This document shows positions 35,687-47,881 of a stretch of 64,000 bases of DNA, one piece after another. The translations under genes and the position numbers were made by a program. Position 1 is the stretch's first letter; every line of letters begins with the position of its first letter. Below the pieces are notes generated by a model that saw nothing but the letters and a program-made list of their open reading frames with translations, did not search any database and was not told where the DNA came from. Source of the stretch: Prostheceraeus crozeri (lineage: Eukaryota; Platyhelminthes; Polycladida; Euryleptidae); assembly GCA_907163375.1 (NCBI GenBank), contig CAJQUW010001640.1, positions 27,831 through 91,830 on the forward strand, in the 5' to 3' direction.

Positions 35687-37236
35687 TATGACATAGTAAA
35701 CATTCCAATGCAAAATGTCAACTGTTCATAACAGTGATATGTAAGCGATTTCAAAGTGTTCAATCAAGTAGGCCCACACGAATTTTCAAGATGTTATCCT
35801 ACGTTCATATGCAAGCGGTTCCTTTGTTAGTGTTTTGAAGAAGGTAATTTAGGGGCTTTTGACTTGCGAATAATTTTCTATGTTAATAAGACGTCAAGAT
35901 CTTGACGATTCTATTTTAACGTGCTACTCATAGCATCGCCATATAAGCTCTATAGCAATCGTTCCACATTCGATGACTGCGCGATCGTGGTACAAGAGAT
36001 GATCTACGTCTACCATATCAAACTCAAATTTGATGCTTTGATGGAATATACGACGATTTATTAAGCTTCAATGAATAATCAATGGCAAATAGCGGTCTAT
36101 AGGACACAATTAAACACAATAATTCAAAATTCTTGAAATAATTCAATTCGATGGCTATATAGCACTACACTTTGAAGAAGCACTGCAGACCATTATAATT
36201 ATGCTACATGTACGCACATGTTGATGTCTTTTATGCTGCTAGATGAGCTAAAGAGTCACAAAAGACAGGCGTTTTATCAACATGACACAGGTCATTAGCA
36301 CCATAAGCTTTTATAGTTAGTCAAAACCAAACACAAGGTGATTCCGCCGCCAGAGATATTTGACGGAATCTTGTTTGTTCAGCGGTAAATGCGGAATATC
36401 AGCATTACGGCAGTATTTTGCTGTTAAAACCGAAAATATTAATGAAAATATGTTAGGCGAAGTGCAGATTTGATTCCCATAAAAAGCTGATGATTTTCAG
36501 TTCCCAAAGTGTGATATTTCTGGCGGTCAGAAAATGCTTCATTCGTTGACGTAGTCAGTCTTCTCTTTTCGATGATAACAATAAGAACAGATAAATTTCG
36601 ACAGTCGACGTAAAGCAATGATTGGGAGAATAGGCAAGCGGGAGTTCAAAGTCAATGACTTATGATGATCATGCGTGCGCGTTTTGTATTCATGAATAGA
36701 ATCTCATTATAGTCATTTCATATGAAGCAATGCTCAGTAGATGCATGTATGTTGTATACTGTGTGTATTAGTGATCTTCCTTTCAATGCAGTTATATGAT
36801 TCAGAAATATATTTTTGCTCTATATAATGATAGAACTAATTCAAATATATCGGCTGCATATACTGCAGTTTTTAATGAATTCAGAATAAAATAGACGTAC
36901 ATTCAACTTACCTTCTTCGGTATGATGAAGAATTTTCAAAATGATTTGTGTGTGACCAGTATAATATACGAGTCACTAATTCACTATAATTCACTTACGA
37001 TTTGTGAAGTCCGTCATGCTGACAAAAGTAAAATTGCTTCACTACTTACCGGCTTCAGTTCGCGTCTCTATAGGTTACCGATCAACCGACAATACTTCAC
37101 AGGCAATGCACATGATTGATACAACATGACAACGATGAATGATTAAAGAAAAAAGTCGAATTAAAACCATGGTAATCAAACGTCACGAACTTTTGGTACG
37201 CCCCTCGTACTTAAATTAGTTTCGTCCTACGTAGAA
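35687..37236. other. No gene recognised
   Basis: AT-rich non-coding sequence. No supported ORF or bounded repeat. Confidence 0.5.
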
Positions 37237-37249
37237 TAGGAACGTATCA

Positions 37250-37437
37250 TACAGGATGGTCGCCAACAGGAGGTTCTTCATACTTGAGTTGATGCTTAAA
37301 AACAGCTTTCGTCTCTCCTTGAAATTTATTGACCAGATTAAAATAATTAATTAAAAGATATGTACAACCCCTACGCGTTTCGAGCGTTCGCTCTTCCTCA
37401 GGGGGTAATTCGCTAAAACCAACCAAAACAACTCAAG
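37250..37437 (-). mobile_element. 188-bp retrozyme-like or truncated Penelope-like insert
   Basis: TAGGAACGTATCA stands directly on both sides (37237-37249 and 37438-37450). The 188 bp between hold a complete hammerhead on the minus strand and an AATAAA-containing tail, and no coding sequence. Small hammerhead-bearing retroelements of 170-400 bp (retrozymes) and solo Penelope-like terminal repeats both look like this. The 13-bp duplication shows it inserted as one unit, by reverse transcription or as a circle-derived copy. Confidence 0.75.
37368..37405 (-). ncRNA. Hammerhead ribozyme, type I
   Basis: On the minus strand: CCCC, CTGAGGA, one A, GAGCG AA CGCTC, GAAA, palindromic ACGCGT, A, GGGG. 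CCCC and GGGG form stem I, GAGCG and CGCTC form stem II, and the core strands CTGAGGA and GAAA match CUGANGA and GAAA. The cleavage triplet would be GUA. Stem III is a six-base palindrome that would pair best between two copies, as in known Penelope and retrozyme hammerheads. One extra base lies between CTGAGGA and stem II. Confidence 0.8.
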
Positions 37438-37450
37438 TAGGAACGTATCA

Positions 37451-40400
37451 GCATAAGCTTGTGCTTTCAAAAATACTCTATGGACCTAGACGCAAAGTGC
37501 AACCTGCGGTCTCAACAAATTTTCCTACTAAGTTATTCACTTCTTGATTTAAGGAATGATATTTGTGTTGAAAATAAAAAGGAATATATTGCGGTGGAAG
37601 GGATGCGGAATCGCAATAATTGTCTTTGCCACTCCCGGAGACGGAATTTTATTCAATATCCGAAGTCGGAATTTATCTAGGTCTATAGTATGTCAAGGCT
37701 AAATATTAGTATATATGTCTTTTTATATTTATTTGTCAATATGGTTCTCATACTTTCATTTCTACGCTTTCACTTTTATATTCGTGATTTGCTTTATTTG
37801 CAATCATTGTTATTTACATTTGTGTCAAACAAATGTAAATAACTGTAGATTAATCCCTTCTTAGCATCAGACAGTTTAGTGACTTAATTTGCGGACGATG
37901 ACGAAAACGGCAGCTTTATGACGTTTCTTGTCATTAAATGTGAAGAGTTGAATGTCATGACCAGATAGCTTGCAAGATGAATGCAAACGTAAATTAATTC
38001 GACTGCCACAGGTGACTTCCTGAATGATTCGTGAACGAAGCCAAAGCTCTTATATTATGACAGCTGAAATATACGTACATACTCTGAGTTGGCAAGGCGT
38101 TTGCTCTACAGTCTTCAAAGTATGCATTCACACTACATAAAGTCAAAGTATCCATTGATGTTCAATGCTGTAATTCTGATGCATTCGCTATACGAACGAT
38201 ATATCGAATTGTCTTCTGAAATTCGATAAAAACAATGAATGATTGGCAATTCGCTACACTTGGCATGAGGTTACCTCTGGCTGATGTCTTCTTTCGTATC
38301 CATGCTTGAGCGACGAAAATCAAATTGAATGTAATCAAATTCATTCATTGAATTTTCAGATATCTACATGAACATGAACACTGATATTCCTATGAAATGC
38401 TATACAGAAGTGCAAATAATCAATAAGATTTTGTTGTGTCCAATCAAATCATATACTGCTGTCCTGATAGCATAGAAATCTGAAAAGCAGCATTTTATGA
38501 ACACTTATAATCGGTGTTATTTGTCGGGAAAATGTAGCCTACATCTTGCAGTGCTTTTATAATCTAAGACAGAAATTCGAAAACTTAAACTCAAAGATCT
38601 CAATAACAGGTTCTTGTTCATGCCTGTACACCAGGCTTGCCGTGGAACGAGATTCCTTCGTCCCAATCCCACCCCACTTCAGCAGAATTTTTCAAACTGC
38701 ACGATAGTTCCCCATAATTTCCCATTATTCCGATAAGTCAAATATTTCTTTAACAAGCTTAGCTGACAGGAAATCCCTAGATGACGGGATATTCTAATCT
38801 ACTGCAGGCCTACCGCGAACATGCAAGATAGGCCTCATAGGATCTCAGTACCTACAGTGGATCTTACAACCCTAAATAGTTTTGTATCCTATTAGGTAGC
38901 GCAAAGTTAATGACCCTGAAGGTAGATACAATCGGATTACCCTGTAAGCTTGCATTTCGAACCTTCCTCATTAGAGATCACAATATGCCTTTTCAAGGAT
39001 GCATATTCTCAACTTCGTGTTAAAAACACTATCGATGCATGAAGCCTCATATCAACATGATAGGTTTAATGCAGCTACGTTCCTACAAAAAATATTTCTG
39101 CCAACCGATAAGAGTGGACAACCTCCTGTCTACTTGCTGCTATTACTATTCTAGAATACTGTCCCCACTATGACGGTACCTAGTCAATCGAATGGAAACA
39201 GGTCTTTAAAGTAGGCCTAGATGCATTCATTTTACGTGTGCAAGGATCAAGTGCAAAAACTTTCAACCTGACATGTTTTCATTTATCTCATGTGTACTGT
39301 ACATTAAAGCACTCACCACATAGCTTCACTCATAAATATCATGCTGAGAAATTTACTATCGTTTATTGAACATTTAGCTATTTATTTTACATACCATGAT
39401 ACCGGTATATAAAATGTACATCCTTCTACATCCCTGCAAGTGCTAAGCATGTATTTTTGTAGTTTTCTATTACTCCATTCAATTTAAGATTTAAAGCCTT
39501 TATTGCAGCAGTGGCCTGGCTAAGATAAGAATAAAGTGAGACGAAATATTTTTTCCTTAGAAATTATAACTCATTAGTATCATATCTTGCAAGGTAATTT
39601 AAAGTATTTTGTATAACGTCTTTGAAAGCTCGCCGCAGAGCAGAGCTCCGAAAATATTATTCAGCTCTACTGGACTCTCCCACATTTTTATTTTGGGAAT
39701 TTCCATAACTGATCATTGCTATCATAAGCTGATCATCAACTTATCATTGTTGTTCCTATCCCATGGAAATCAGGCTCCAACGGCAGCACTGTTGTATACC
39801 TAAGGTTGCCAGCATAATTCTGCCAATACGGCAAATGTGCAGTTTTGTTATTGTCATAAAATTTATGAATGTATGGGAATCTTCAGTCTTTATCCCTACT
39901 GAAACTAGTACAGATGACTGTTATGAAGAATTACTTCATGCGAGCTGGTCACGGAAGCCGATACTGATTCGCCACGAAACGAACAATGGTTGCTTATTGC
40001 AGTCAGAAAGTTTGTCGCTATTAGGCGCCACGAAACAAATCAGTGTCAACAACTGGATGCGCTAATATAACTTTGGATACTTTTTCATGACGCTCAATCT
40101 TTTGAATTCATCACTTGCATGATACCGGGTGATTACAAGTGATTGTATGCGTATTTTTGAAGAGAAATAAAACGAGTTGATAGGCCTATAAAGTCCACTT
40201 TTTGATATGGAAGAACTAACGCAAAACATTGTGATTATCACACAGTTTTGAGCATTTAGCAATAATCCTACACACGCATAGTGTTTTGATTTTCACATGT
40301 CTGAATTGTGTCCAATTTTGATTCATAGTCACAAATTCCTGATATTTTGATGAGATTAACATCAAAACGCTCGACGGTAGCTAGTGATCATGCTATGTTT

Positions 40401-41762
40401 GATGCTATGATCATGTTTGATGATCAGGAGGCGAACATCACATCTTATGGTCACACATTTCGTAAAATGTGAGGGCAAAGCTTCTAACTTGCGTTGTTAG
40501 CGAATTCGTGTCCAGGCTACATTTACAGTGTTGTTCATTCACTGTTAAAAAAACAAGAGCGAAAATTTCTACTTCGGGATTAAGTTCGTTCTGAAGTATT
40601 TGTATCCGTGAACTTGATGAATTAAATTTTGATTTAGGTTTTCATCCTGAGCTTGGAATAGCCTGTAAAACCATTCTCTTGTAGATAACTAAACGATGTT
40701 ATGCATGTATTCAAATTAAAAGCAAAATCAATTTAGCTTGTTTCAAATTATATTGACAAGTTGAACAGTTCAATTAAAAAGGATTCAGTCAACAATACTA
40801 TCAAACGTTCTCGGTCCGAACTGCTTCTGTTCAAAGACACAAGACATTCGCATAGCTTGTCCATACACGTGAGTTACCCAACCTTCTTGCAAGTCTGCAT
40901 CAACCCATTCCATTGTATCCCAAATTTCTTGGCTAACTTCCATTCATGTACAGAGAAAATTACAAGACATCACTTTATTTGATTTTATATGATTATCATT
41001 TCTAGGACATTCAATTGCATTTACATGAGTTTTCAAGTGAGGGTTTTCATAGACATCGGACGATAATTTCGGGAAGGCACATGCAGTGTAATATTGACGT
41101 TTGGATAAAAACGTAGTGCAATTGATATTTTTTTCAATTTCGCAAGGAAGAGGCGTCAATTTAAATTAGATGTTTTAAAAACGCTCAATATTATCTGCAA
41201 GTATCTCATGTTCATAATGATCCTGCAATCCTTGATTGCAATTGATGTCAAAACGATTGCTTCAGAAAAAAATGCATTCACTTTTGCAAAATTTCGTGAT
41301 TATTTGCTATCGACAATGTTCTTAGCGGTAATAAAATGTCTGTCATATTTGATGAGCAATATCATTACAACACATTCTACATCTTCTCTGCATATCATAT
41401 TTCATATACAGTGCCGTACTTTTCCTTTCTATACAATGAATAAACTGTTGATGAGTGTTTACTGTTCATGCATTGAATTCATCAAAAGTCGCATGCACAG
41501 TCTTGCGTTTCCGCATCGTACAGACGAACTGATTCAGTATACCGCCGCTACTTCAGCACTTTTATTGCATGGCATTGTCCTTAGGAAATATTCTCATTGT
41601 CAGGCCATTTTGCTATATCTCAGTTTTTCATTTTCTTCGTTTACAGAATCGTTCAGGCATTTGGTTTTCTCTTTATATTGGTATTACTTATTACGATGTC
41701 AAATCACTCGAGAATGGATGGAGTGATGCATTCACAAAAATTTTACTGTGGAGAATTTAAGA
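37451..41762. other. No gene recognised
   Basis: 4.3 kb of AT-rich sequence. The longest frame (41208-41726, 172 codons, plus) is hydrophobic and Ser/His-rich, has no recognisable domain, and is most likely chance. No bounded repeat was found. Confidence 0.45.
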
Positions 41763-41767
41763 AAAAT

Positions 41768-41832
41768 TCGTGCTAAGTCTTCCGAGCGCTTTGATGTGAG
41801 CTTCCGAGCGCTTCACTTGTCTTCAGGTAGCC
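41768..41832 (-). ncRNA. Very degenerate hammerhead-like motif
   Basis: On the minus strand ACCTGAAGA is followed by CAAGT, GAAGCGCT, and a second GCGCTCGGAAG 30 bp later. The order CTGAAGA, short gap, GAAGCGCT matches the relic at 13371-13403. Stem II is missing and GAAA has become GAAG. Probably a fossil Penelope-like tail. Confidence 0.3.
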
Positions 41833-42136
41833 AGAGGTAAAAGTGAAGCTGTAAGGCAACGCTTATCATTTGCCATACCAATAATAGACTTCAATTCCTG
41901 ACACGAAGGCAATACCCCAGTATTATGCCCTAAGATCCAAAGTTATGCATAACACCAAACTGGAACCAATTCTAAATGAACATCAAAAATCAATTAATCG
42001 GAGCGACTCTTAGACAGTTATAACTTCAGGTTGGTTTAAATTTAACAGATATGACACTTATCAATAGTAGCTTTACTGACCAAGGAAATACAAACAAATT
42101 AGAAAAATGAATTAGAGAAGAAAGGATTATGCATCC

Positions 42137-42420
42137 ACATAACAATAATAATAATCTTTATTCAGCCACGTAGGAGATTCAGTAGACATGGTACCGAAGG
42201 TACATGCGCAACACAAGAGACATTTGTCAATGAGAACAAACATTAATTTATAAAAACGAATGATTGAAGAGTTGAGACGTTGAAGAGAAGAGAGTTGAAG
42301 AGAGTTCTTGCAAGTTGATGCCGGATAGGAAAGGAATTGCGCAAGCAGCCTAGGGATGAAATATTGCCGAAGAGGGTGTAGGTCATCGCAAACGACCTAA
42401 TCTATCAATAAAATTTAACT
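42137..42420 (-). repeat. LINE 3-prime end fragment with (ATT)n tail
   Basis: On the minus strand the sequence runs through GTACCTTCGGTACCATGTCT and CCTACGTGGCTGAATAAAG into an ATTATTATT repeat. A polyadenylation-like AATAAAG followed by a trinucleotide tail is typical of LINE 3-prime UTRs. No coding part was recognised. Confidence 0.6.
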
Positions 42421-42946
42421 ATTCTGAGTTGTATTTCAGCTCTATCAACCCAATAATTGGTGATACATAATTGTAATTCCACTTACCTATATAAAATTCT
42501 TTATTGTGAGCTGATGCTAAAATGAGTAAACTGGATATTATTCCCGGGATGTTTTGCTTAAATGTAAATGCGCATTTTATTTTCCGAAAATACTGATAAA
42601 TTTGTTTGTGTTGCTTTTGCTATCAGACAGGTTATTTCCACTTGCCGATAAGTGCCATTTCAATTAAATGTCAACCAATCTGAAGTCAGAACTGTCTAAA
42701 GGCTGTGCTATTCAATCGCACTTTAAAGATTCACTTTGATGACTCATTCCATTACTGATCAAGTTTCGATATCACTCACCAGATTCTTAATTCCACTAAC
42801 CGACTTTTAAATTTAGAATGACCATTTCAAAGAATTTTTTGGAGTCACTACATAGCTTTCATTGGATCCTTTCTCGTCAACTGGATCAGATGTACTATGA
42901 TTCAGAATTTCAAGTATTTATATTGTTCTATTTACAGCCTATATTT

Positions 42947-43060
42947 GCTATTGACAGATGTCTATGGTTACTATTGAAGTATATATAAAAATAAACATCA
43001 TTAGCTATTGACAGATGTTGTATGGTGATTATTGAAGTACATATAAAATAAACATCATTT
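42947..43060. repeat. 57-bp tandem duplication
   Basis: Two adjacent units beginning GCTATTGACAGATG and ending AAATAAACATCATT differ at a few bases. They lie about 130 bp beyond the stop codon of the minus-strand gene, so they may be in its 3-prime UTR. Confidence 0.8.
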
Positions 43061-43190
43061 TTATACACACCAAGATCAGATCTCATGAAAAGGTGTTCGA
43101 ACGTACCTCTTGGAATTTCAAATCTAAGCTCAAGCAGAAGTTCAATACAAATTAAACACGGAATTCAACATTGACGGATTCATGAATAAT

Positions 43191-44601
43191 TCACTGAAGA
43201 ATCTCCCAAAATTGATTCAGCTTATTTTCTTGTCCGCGAGGGGTTTCTCCAAGGTCTTCCATTTCAGACCGTTCACGCTTTGCTTCAAAATCGTCACTTT
43301 CACCAGACCCACTGCACATGTCACTTGTCGAAGCTACAGCAGTTGAATATTCAACTTCTTTTTGACGCAAAACAGCACTGAAGGCTTTCAAACGTTCTTC
43401 CTTACTTGCTTGCAAAAGAGAGTGAGCACTATGAATCCCCCGCATCATATCGAACCTTTCTTTCAGTCTTTCGGAGGTTCGCCATGCCACATAAACGTTC
43501 ATCTGATCTCTCAGCAACTGATTCCGCTTCTGAAACTGTCGTCGAACTTTGCTTGTGCCACCACCAGCACTTTGAGAGGCACCGAAACCTTGCAGTCTGT
43601 CTATTCTATCGAGTATTGAATTTCGTGGTTCCCCGAGGAATCGAGTCGCAGATCTGGAGTCTCCATCGAGGGATGGACCTTCGAACGAGTCTTCAAGTAT
43701 GTCCATCTCTGCATTTGGAGATGTCTCAGTGGCAACAGGTGGACGTCGTTTTGCAGATCGAACGCGACGCCGCGCTTTTCGATGTTTAATCGGACATTCA
43801 TCAATCGACACATAATTCAAAATATTGTTGGATGTAGAATGGTGAACAAGCTCCTCAGGTTCTGGAACGCGTGTCACGTCACTGACTCCAATGGAGATGC
43901 TTGGTGAACCAGATCGTGATGCTGGGAGGGAAGGGGAAGGAGGAGGGGGAAGAGAGACCCTTTCCTCTTCCTCGTCAATTCTATCAACTAAGTTCGCAAC
44001 TTCTTCCCCTAGCTTCTTCTCTTCTTCGTCTTCTTTCTCTTTGTGAACAGAACGAGACGAGTTGAGATTCGATCCACTGCGATAATGAAGAGACAACTCC
44101 GCCATGTGGTATTCCATAGTTCGTAAGCGATGGTCAGTGTCTCCACTTGGCCACATGGATTTCGTTTTCGGTGTTTGAGGCATTGTTTCAGTAGCACTTG
44201 GGATTCGACGCTTGACTCTTCCACTAGTGGGTGGTCGCACTCTACTGCCAGTTGACAAATAAAATTTTGTGTCAGCTGAACTCCCAGCCGCTCCTGACTT
44301 GTAGTAAAAAAGTCGTGTGCTCTTTCCGGTTGTCATTTCGGAAAAAGGAGTTACAGGAGGCACGTTGATTTCAGTGCTGGTTGCATAACCACTGCGGAGG
44401 GATTTGGATCCGGGTGTGGTGGAGAGGTAGATTCGAGAGGGACTGACGGTGTGACTTATAGTAGGAGAAAAAGAAAATGTTTTTTCAGTCTGGGCACGAG
44501 TCGGCGGTGGAGATGCAGTGCAGCCGAATTCAGTCGCAGCACTGCTGAAAGGCATTTGAATTGAGATTCGTTTCATTGTTGTCATAGCGACTGCGGTCTG
44601 C
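43191..44601 (-). CDS. Terminal exon of an unrecognised host gene
   Basis: The exon begins after a strong acceptor (TTTTGCTTTCATTGCAG, boundary at 44601) and stays open to a TGA at 43191. A Met at 44585 (GTCGCTATGAC) is the likely start if the upstream exon is untranslated, giving 464 residues; if not, the frame enters from upstream. I do not recognise the protein. It has a Ser/Thr/Pro-rich first third, an acidic and charged stretch (KEKEDEEEKKLGEEVANL, then RIDEEEERV), a proline run, a basic cluster (KHRKARRRVRSAKRR) that could be a nuclear localisation signal, and a helical C-terminal region (QKRNQLLRDQMNVYVAWRT to RLKAFSAVLRQKEVEYS). No membrane segment or signal peptide. The base composition is clearly more coding-like than its surroundings. 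Probably a scaffold-type intracellular protein, but that is a guess. Confidence 0.7.
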
Positions 44602-45860
44602 CTGCAATGAAAGCAAAAGATTTGAGAATCACTTCCGAGACAGGATTGGGCAATTTGAAGCAATAAAGAAAACACTTTGCGATTCCTTAACGTTAACGGT
44701 GATAAAAGTTGGAGTCTGGGCGACTAAAAGTCGCTTCTTTTGTCTTCATCAGGAAATTGAGGAAGACGTGGTACAAGAATAGATGGAATAAAATTTCTTA
44801 TTTTGTCGACCGTCTTGAAAACACGTTGTATTGGGTAATGATAGTCTGATAATTATCTTTAAAACTTTGTGGAGTGAATTAAGACTTGAGACAATTAAAC
44901 TTCAAGTTGCTGAAACAAAATTTCAGTTTGAATGACAGACGGGAGTTCAGTGTACTCATAAAATAGCTGATTATCGCAGTTCCCTCAAATCTAAGGAAAT
45001 TTTCATTTGTCGAGAATTTAACAATGAGCGCACGAGAATGATGAAGCCAAGGCAGCACTTTATCACTGAATGCTCCCGGCTTCTATTCTGAAATAACAAT
45101 ACGTATGCTAATTGCTAGAAATTACGTCGCAACACTGAGTACGTGACAAAAATGAAAGGATCTGATTCTTAGTTTCTATATTAATCATTCAATATGTGAT
45201 TTCTTATCAAGAATGTCAACGGACATCACTCGATCTATTTTCACAATTTTTATGATATTAATTCATCATTTTAAGAAATGGCTGCAGTGTGAAGTCTTTA
45301 CCTAGTTATCCTATTGGTTTGGTTTTATATGCCGCTTTGATGCACTTTTAAATCACAATTATGTGAAGATATTTAATTCACTTCGCAAACATAACCCTTT
45401 TTGACTAGGGGGACTCATAATTGTCACAGTAGTAATGATAGTGATGTTCTTCTCTCTCAAACAACAATTTAAATAATTTTTCACACATAGCTGTAATTAG
45501 CATGATAATTTCGCATCTCAAATTAACTCCGGGTATGGCGGTAAATATAAATGCGGAGTTGTGTCGAAGTTGTGAGATATGTATTTGGCCTGCTGATGAT
45601 TCCTGACTGATTGAATTTGCATGTATTAAGATCTGCTCCTTATTTCACTTTGGGATCCGACTCAATATTATTTTATTCTATTTATATCGAATAATAAAGT
45701 TTTAAAGAAATTTAAAATAATTCAAAAGTGTTTTTTAGTAAACCTGAAACCTGACACACTGTACACTTCAATATAGGAAGGAGAGCAGAGTAGTGACATG
45801 ACGTGATCACTCTCAGAAACTGTCTTTTACATACACATTAATTCAAATATAAGCACTCAC
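44602..45860 (-). other. Upstream intron or flank of the host gene
   Basis: AT-rich sequence starting with the splice acceptor at 44602-44618. No further exon could be supported. It contains a small hairpin CGACT AAAA GTCG near 44730. Confidence 0.45.
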
Positions 45861-45864
45861 AATG

Positions 45865-46134
45865 CACGGTAGGTTTTAACAAAGTTTAGGTTGAAAAAAA
45901 TGCCCCAGGAAAATTGATTGTATTTTTTGATTTATTGGACCAATAACAATATTTCTAGACACATTAGAAAATTTTTTGTCGGTATCTTTTCGAATATGAC
46001 GTAATAATGGCTGCCATTTAAATCTTAAAATCGCAGTATCTTAAAATCCAAGCCTCCTAGAGCTATTAAATATATTACAAACAGATAGGAAACCACCCCC
46101 AAAGTATCCAAAAATCATAGTTTTGAACCTCTAA
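45865..46134 (+). repeat. Left terminal inverted repeat (270 bp)
   Basis: Pairs with 50127-50396; the only difference I saw is GGACCAATA here against GGACTAATA in the reversed right copy. Confidence 0.9.
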
Positions 46135-46164
46135 ATGTTACCTGTAACCATGGACTCCCAGATA

Positions 46165-47451
46165 CAGTCCGTTTCATAAAAAGTGGATCATCCTAAAATT
46201 TGACTAAATAAAACATAAGTATGATACAGAAAGCATTTTTCATGTTATTTCATGTCCCTAATATATTTAAATGTCCTTATATAATCTGATAAGCTATGAT
46301 ACAGTAACGGTTCTTAAGAAGCTAATATTTTGTGGCCCTACCCTTATTGTCAATGACATTACCAATTCTACTACTCCTGTGACACGTAGCATTATCATCC
46401 ATAAATAACCAAGTCGATGGATCACCAAGTTGATCTGTCATTTGGCCAATGTTCATTCGTAAAACATTCACATAGCGTTCAGAATTCATGGTTCCTTCCT
46501 GTATGTGAAGTTCAGAGCGGCCATTGGTCCAAATGCCAGCCCAAATCAGTAGAGTCGCACCACCTTGTACCCGTGGACGATGTAAATGTCTCGGAATTTC
46601 CTGATCAGATTTTATCCATAATCTCAATCGACCATCACTATCCTTCAGACGGACTGATGACTCATCAGACCAGACAACCCGATCCCATTGATTTCGCCAG
46701 TGACAATGACTCATTGCCCATCTGAGACGTCTTTTTGTATGCTGATCTGATAATTCGATCTGAGAGGGCCTCTTACAGCTCTTGAGATTCGACTCAATAG
46801 GTCTTCTACGAATAGTGGACTTAGAAATAGACGAGACTAGTGCAGCCATCTCAGTTAACGAGAGACTTGGATCAACTTTAACAAATCTCAAAATTAGGCG
46901 GTATCTACGGGTTGCCTTTTGTGAATGCGATGTCGTTATTGTTCATTTGTGCTTTGTATCGTTTTCAACCGGTAAGAGATAGATTTCTAGCTAAAAGCAA
47001 TCAGGAGTGCTGACAACACCACCGCAACGAAGTCAGGAAGCTATGGAACATAAAGTCCAGTTAATCACATGTAGCAGTTACATTATTGTTGATGAATAAT
47101 GGTGCTATGCTGGCTCTGATTGACCGATTTTCTTTATTTTTGTTTTGCTTGATAGCTTTTGGATTGTAGAACAACATATTACATAACAAAGGAAAAACAA
47201 ATGTAATTTTATAAGAGTGAGGTATGATTTTGTGTAACATTGCTAAATGAAGATCAAATTATCTACTACTTTTTTGTCTATTACAGGAAAACAACTCAAT
47301 ATTCATGCTTGAAATTTCCAACAATGATATTAGTAAGCACAACTGACATATCTTCCAAATTTCAGAGAAATTCGTTCAAGTTTGGCGGAGTTAGACAAAG
47401 TTGAAGTTAAGGCGATGTTTAAGGGTGATCCATTTTTTATGAAACAATCTG
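46165..47451 (-). mobile_element. Tc1-like element nested in the Chapaev-like transposon
   Basis: The ends CAGTCCGTTTCATAAAAAGT and the inverted TTTTTTATGAAACAATCTG are near-identical, with TA on both sides (46163-46164 and 47452-47453). It inserted 30 bp inside the left terminal repeat. The 1287-bp element carries a shortened transposase gene on the minus strand. Confidence 0.85.
46322..46891 (-). pseudogene. Tc1-like transposase with internal deletion of the third catalytic residue
   Basis: The frame has part of the second DNA-binding helix-turn-helix (SISKSTIRRR), RRLRWAMSHCHWRNQWDRVV, the first catalytic Asp in VVWSDESSVRL, GGATLLIWAGIWTNG, and the second Asp in LFMDDNATCHRSS. It then jumps to VIDNKGRATKY and stop. 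Relatives have about 70-100 more residues there, including SPDLNPIE; the last residues resemble the usual G-x-TRY terminus, so an in-frame internal deletion removed the Glu. The first helix-turn-helix lies upstream in another frame. Inactive. Confidence 0.82.
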
Positions 47452-47728
47452 TATATTTACACCTACAACTAAATTAATAACCAAATAGAAGCGTCTAATA
47501 CTGATACAAACATTGATTCTATGATAGCCATCGATCCTGTTATGTCATAGCCAAATGAACGGTAAACCACAGAAATTGAACAATACCAGGTGATTCTCAT
47601 TTTTTCAATTCTTTAATTAAAAATCTCGATATATCTATGGTCAGATCACGTAATAGGTGTGCATTATTGAATGTTTCGACCATAGAAGTAGATAATGAAT
47701 GGCATTGGTAATTTCTATGGTTTCGACT

Positions 47729-47758
47729 ATCGATCTCTCTCTCCCTCTCTCTCTCTCT
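47729..47758. repeat. (CT)n microsatellite
   Basis: A run of CT dinucleotides interrupted by single CC steps. Confidence 0.9.
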
Positions 47759-47881
47759 GTAAAGAAGATGGATTTGATTTATTGTCAACTAAAATGAAAC
47801 ACGCGCGCATATCTGCTGACGACTGTTCTGTACGCACACAGTGTCTTGCTTGTCTCTTCATTAAGAATACAGGTACGTGAA

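Noticed and set aside
41208-41726. 172-codon plus-strand ORF
   Set aside because: Hydrophobic and low in charge, no known domain, no splice or initiation context, and typical of chance frames in AT-rich DNA.
44700-44760. Hammerhead-like CCTGATGAAGAC with a CGACTTTTAGTCG hairpin (minus strand)
   Set aside because: The GAAA core strand and a stem I partner are missing. The hairpin alone is not enough.
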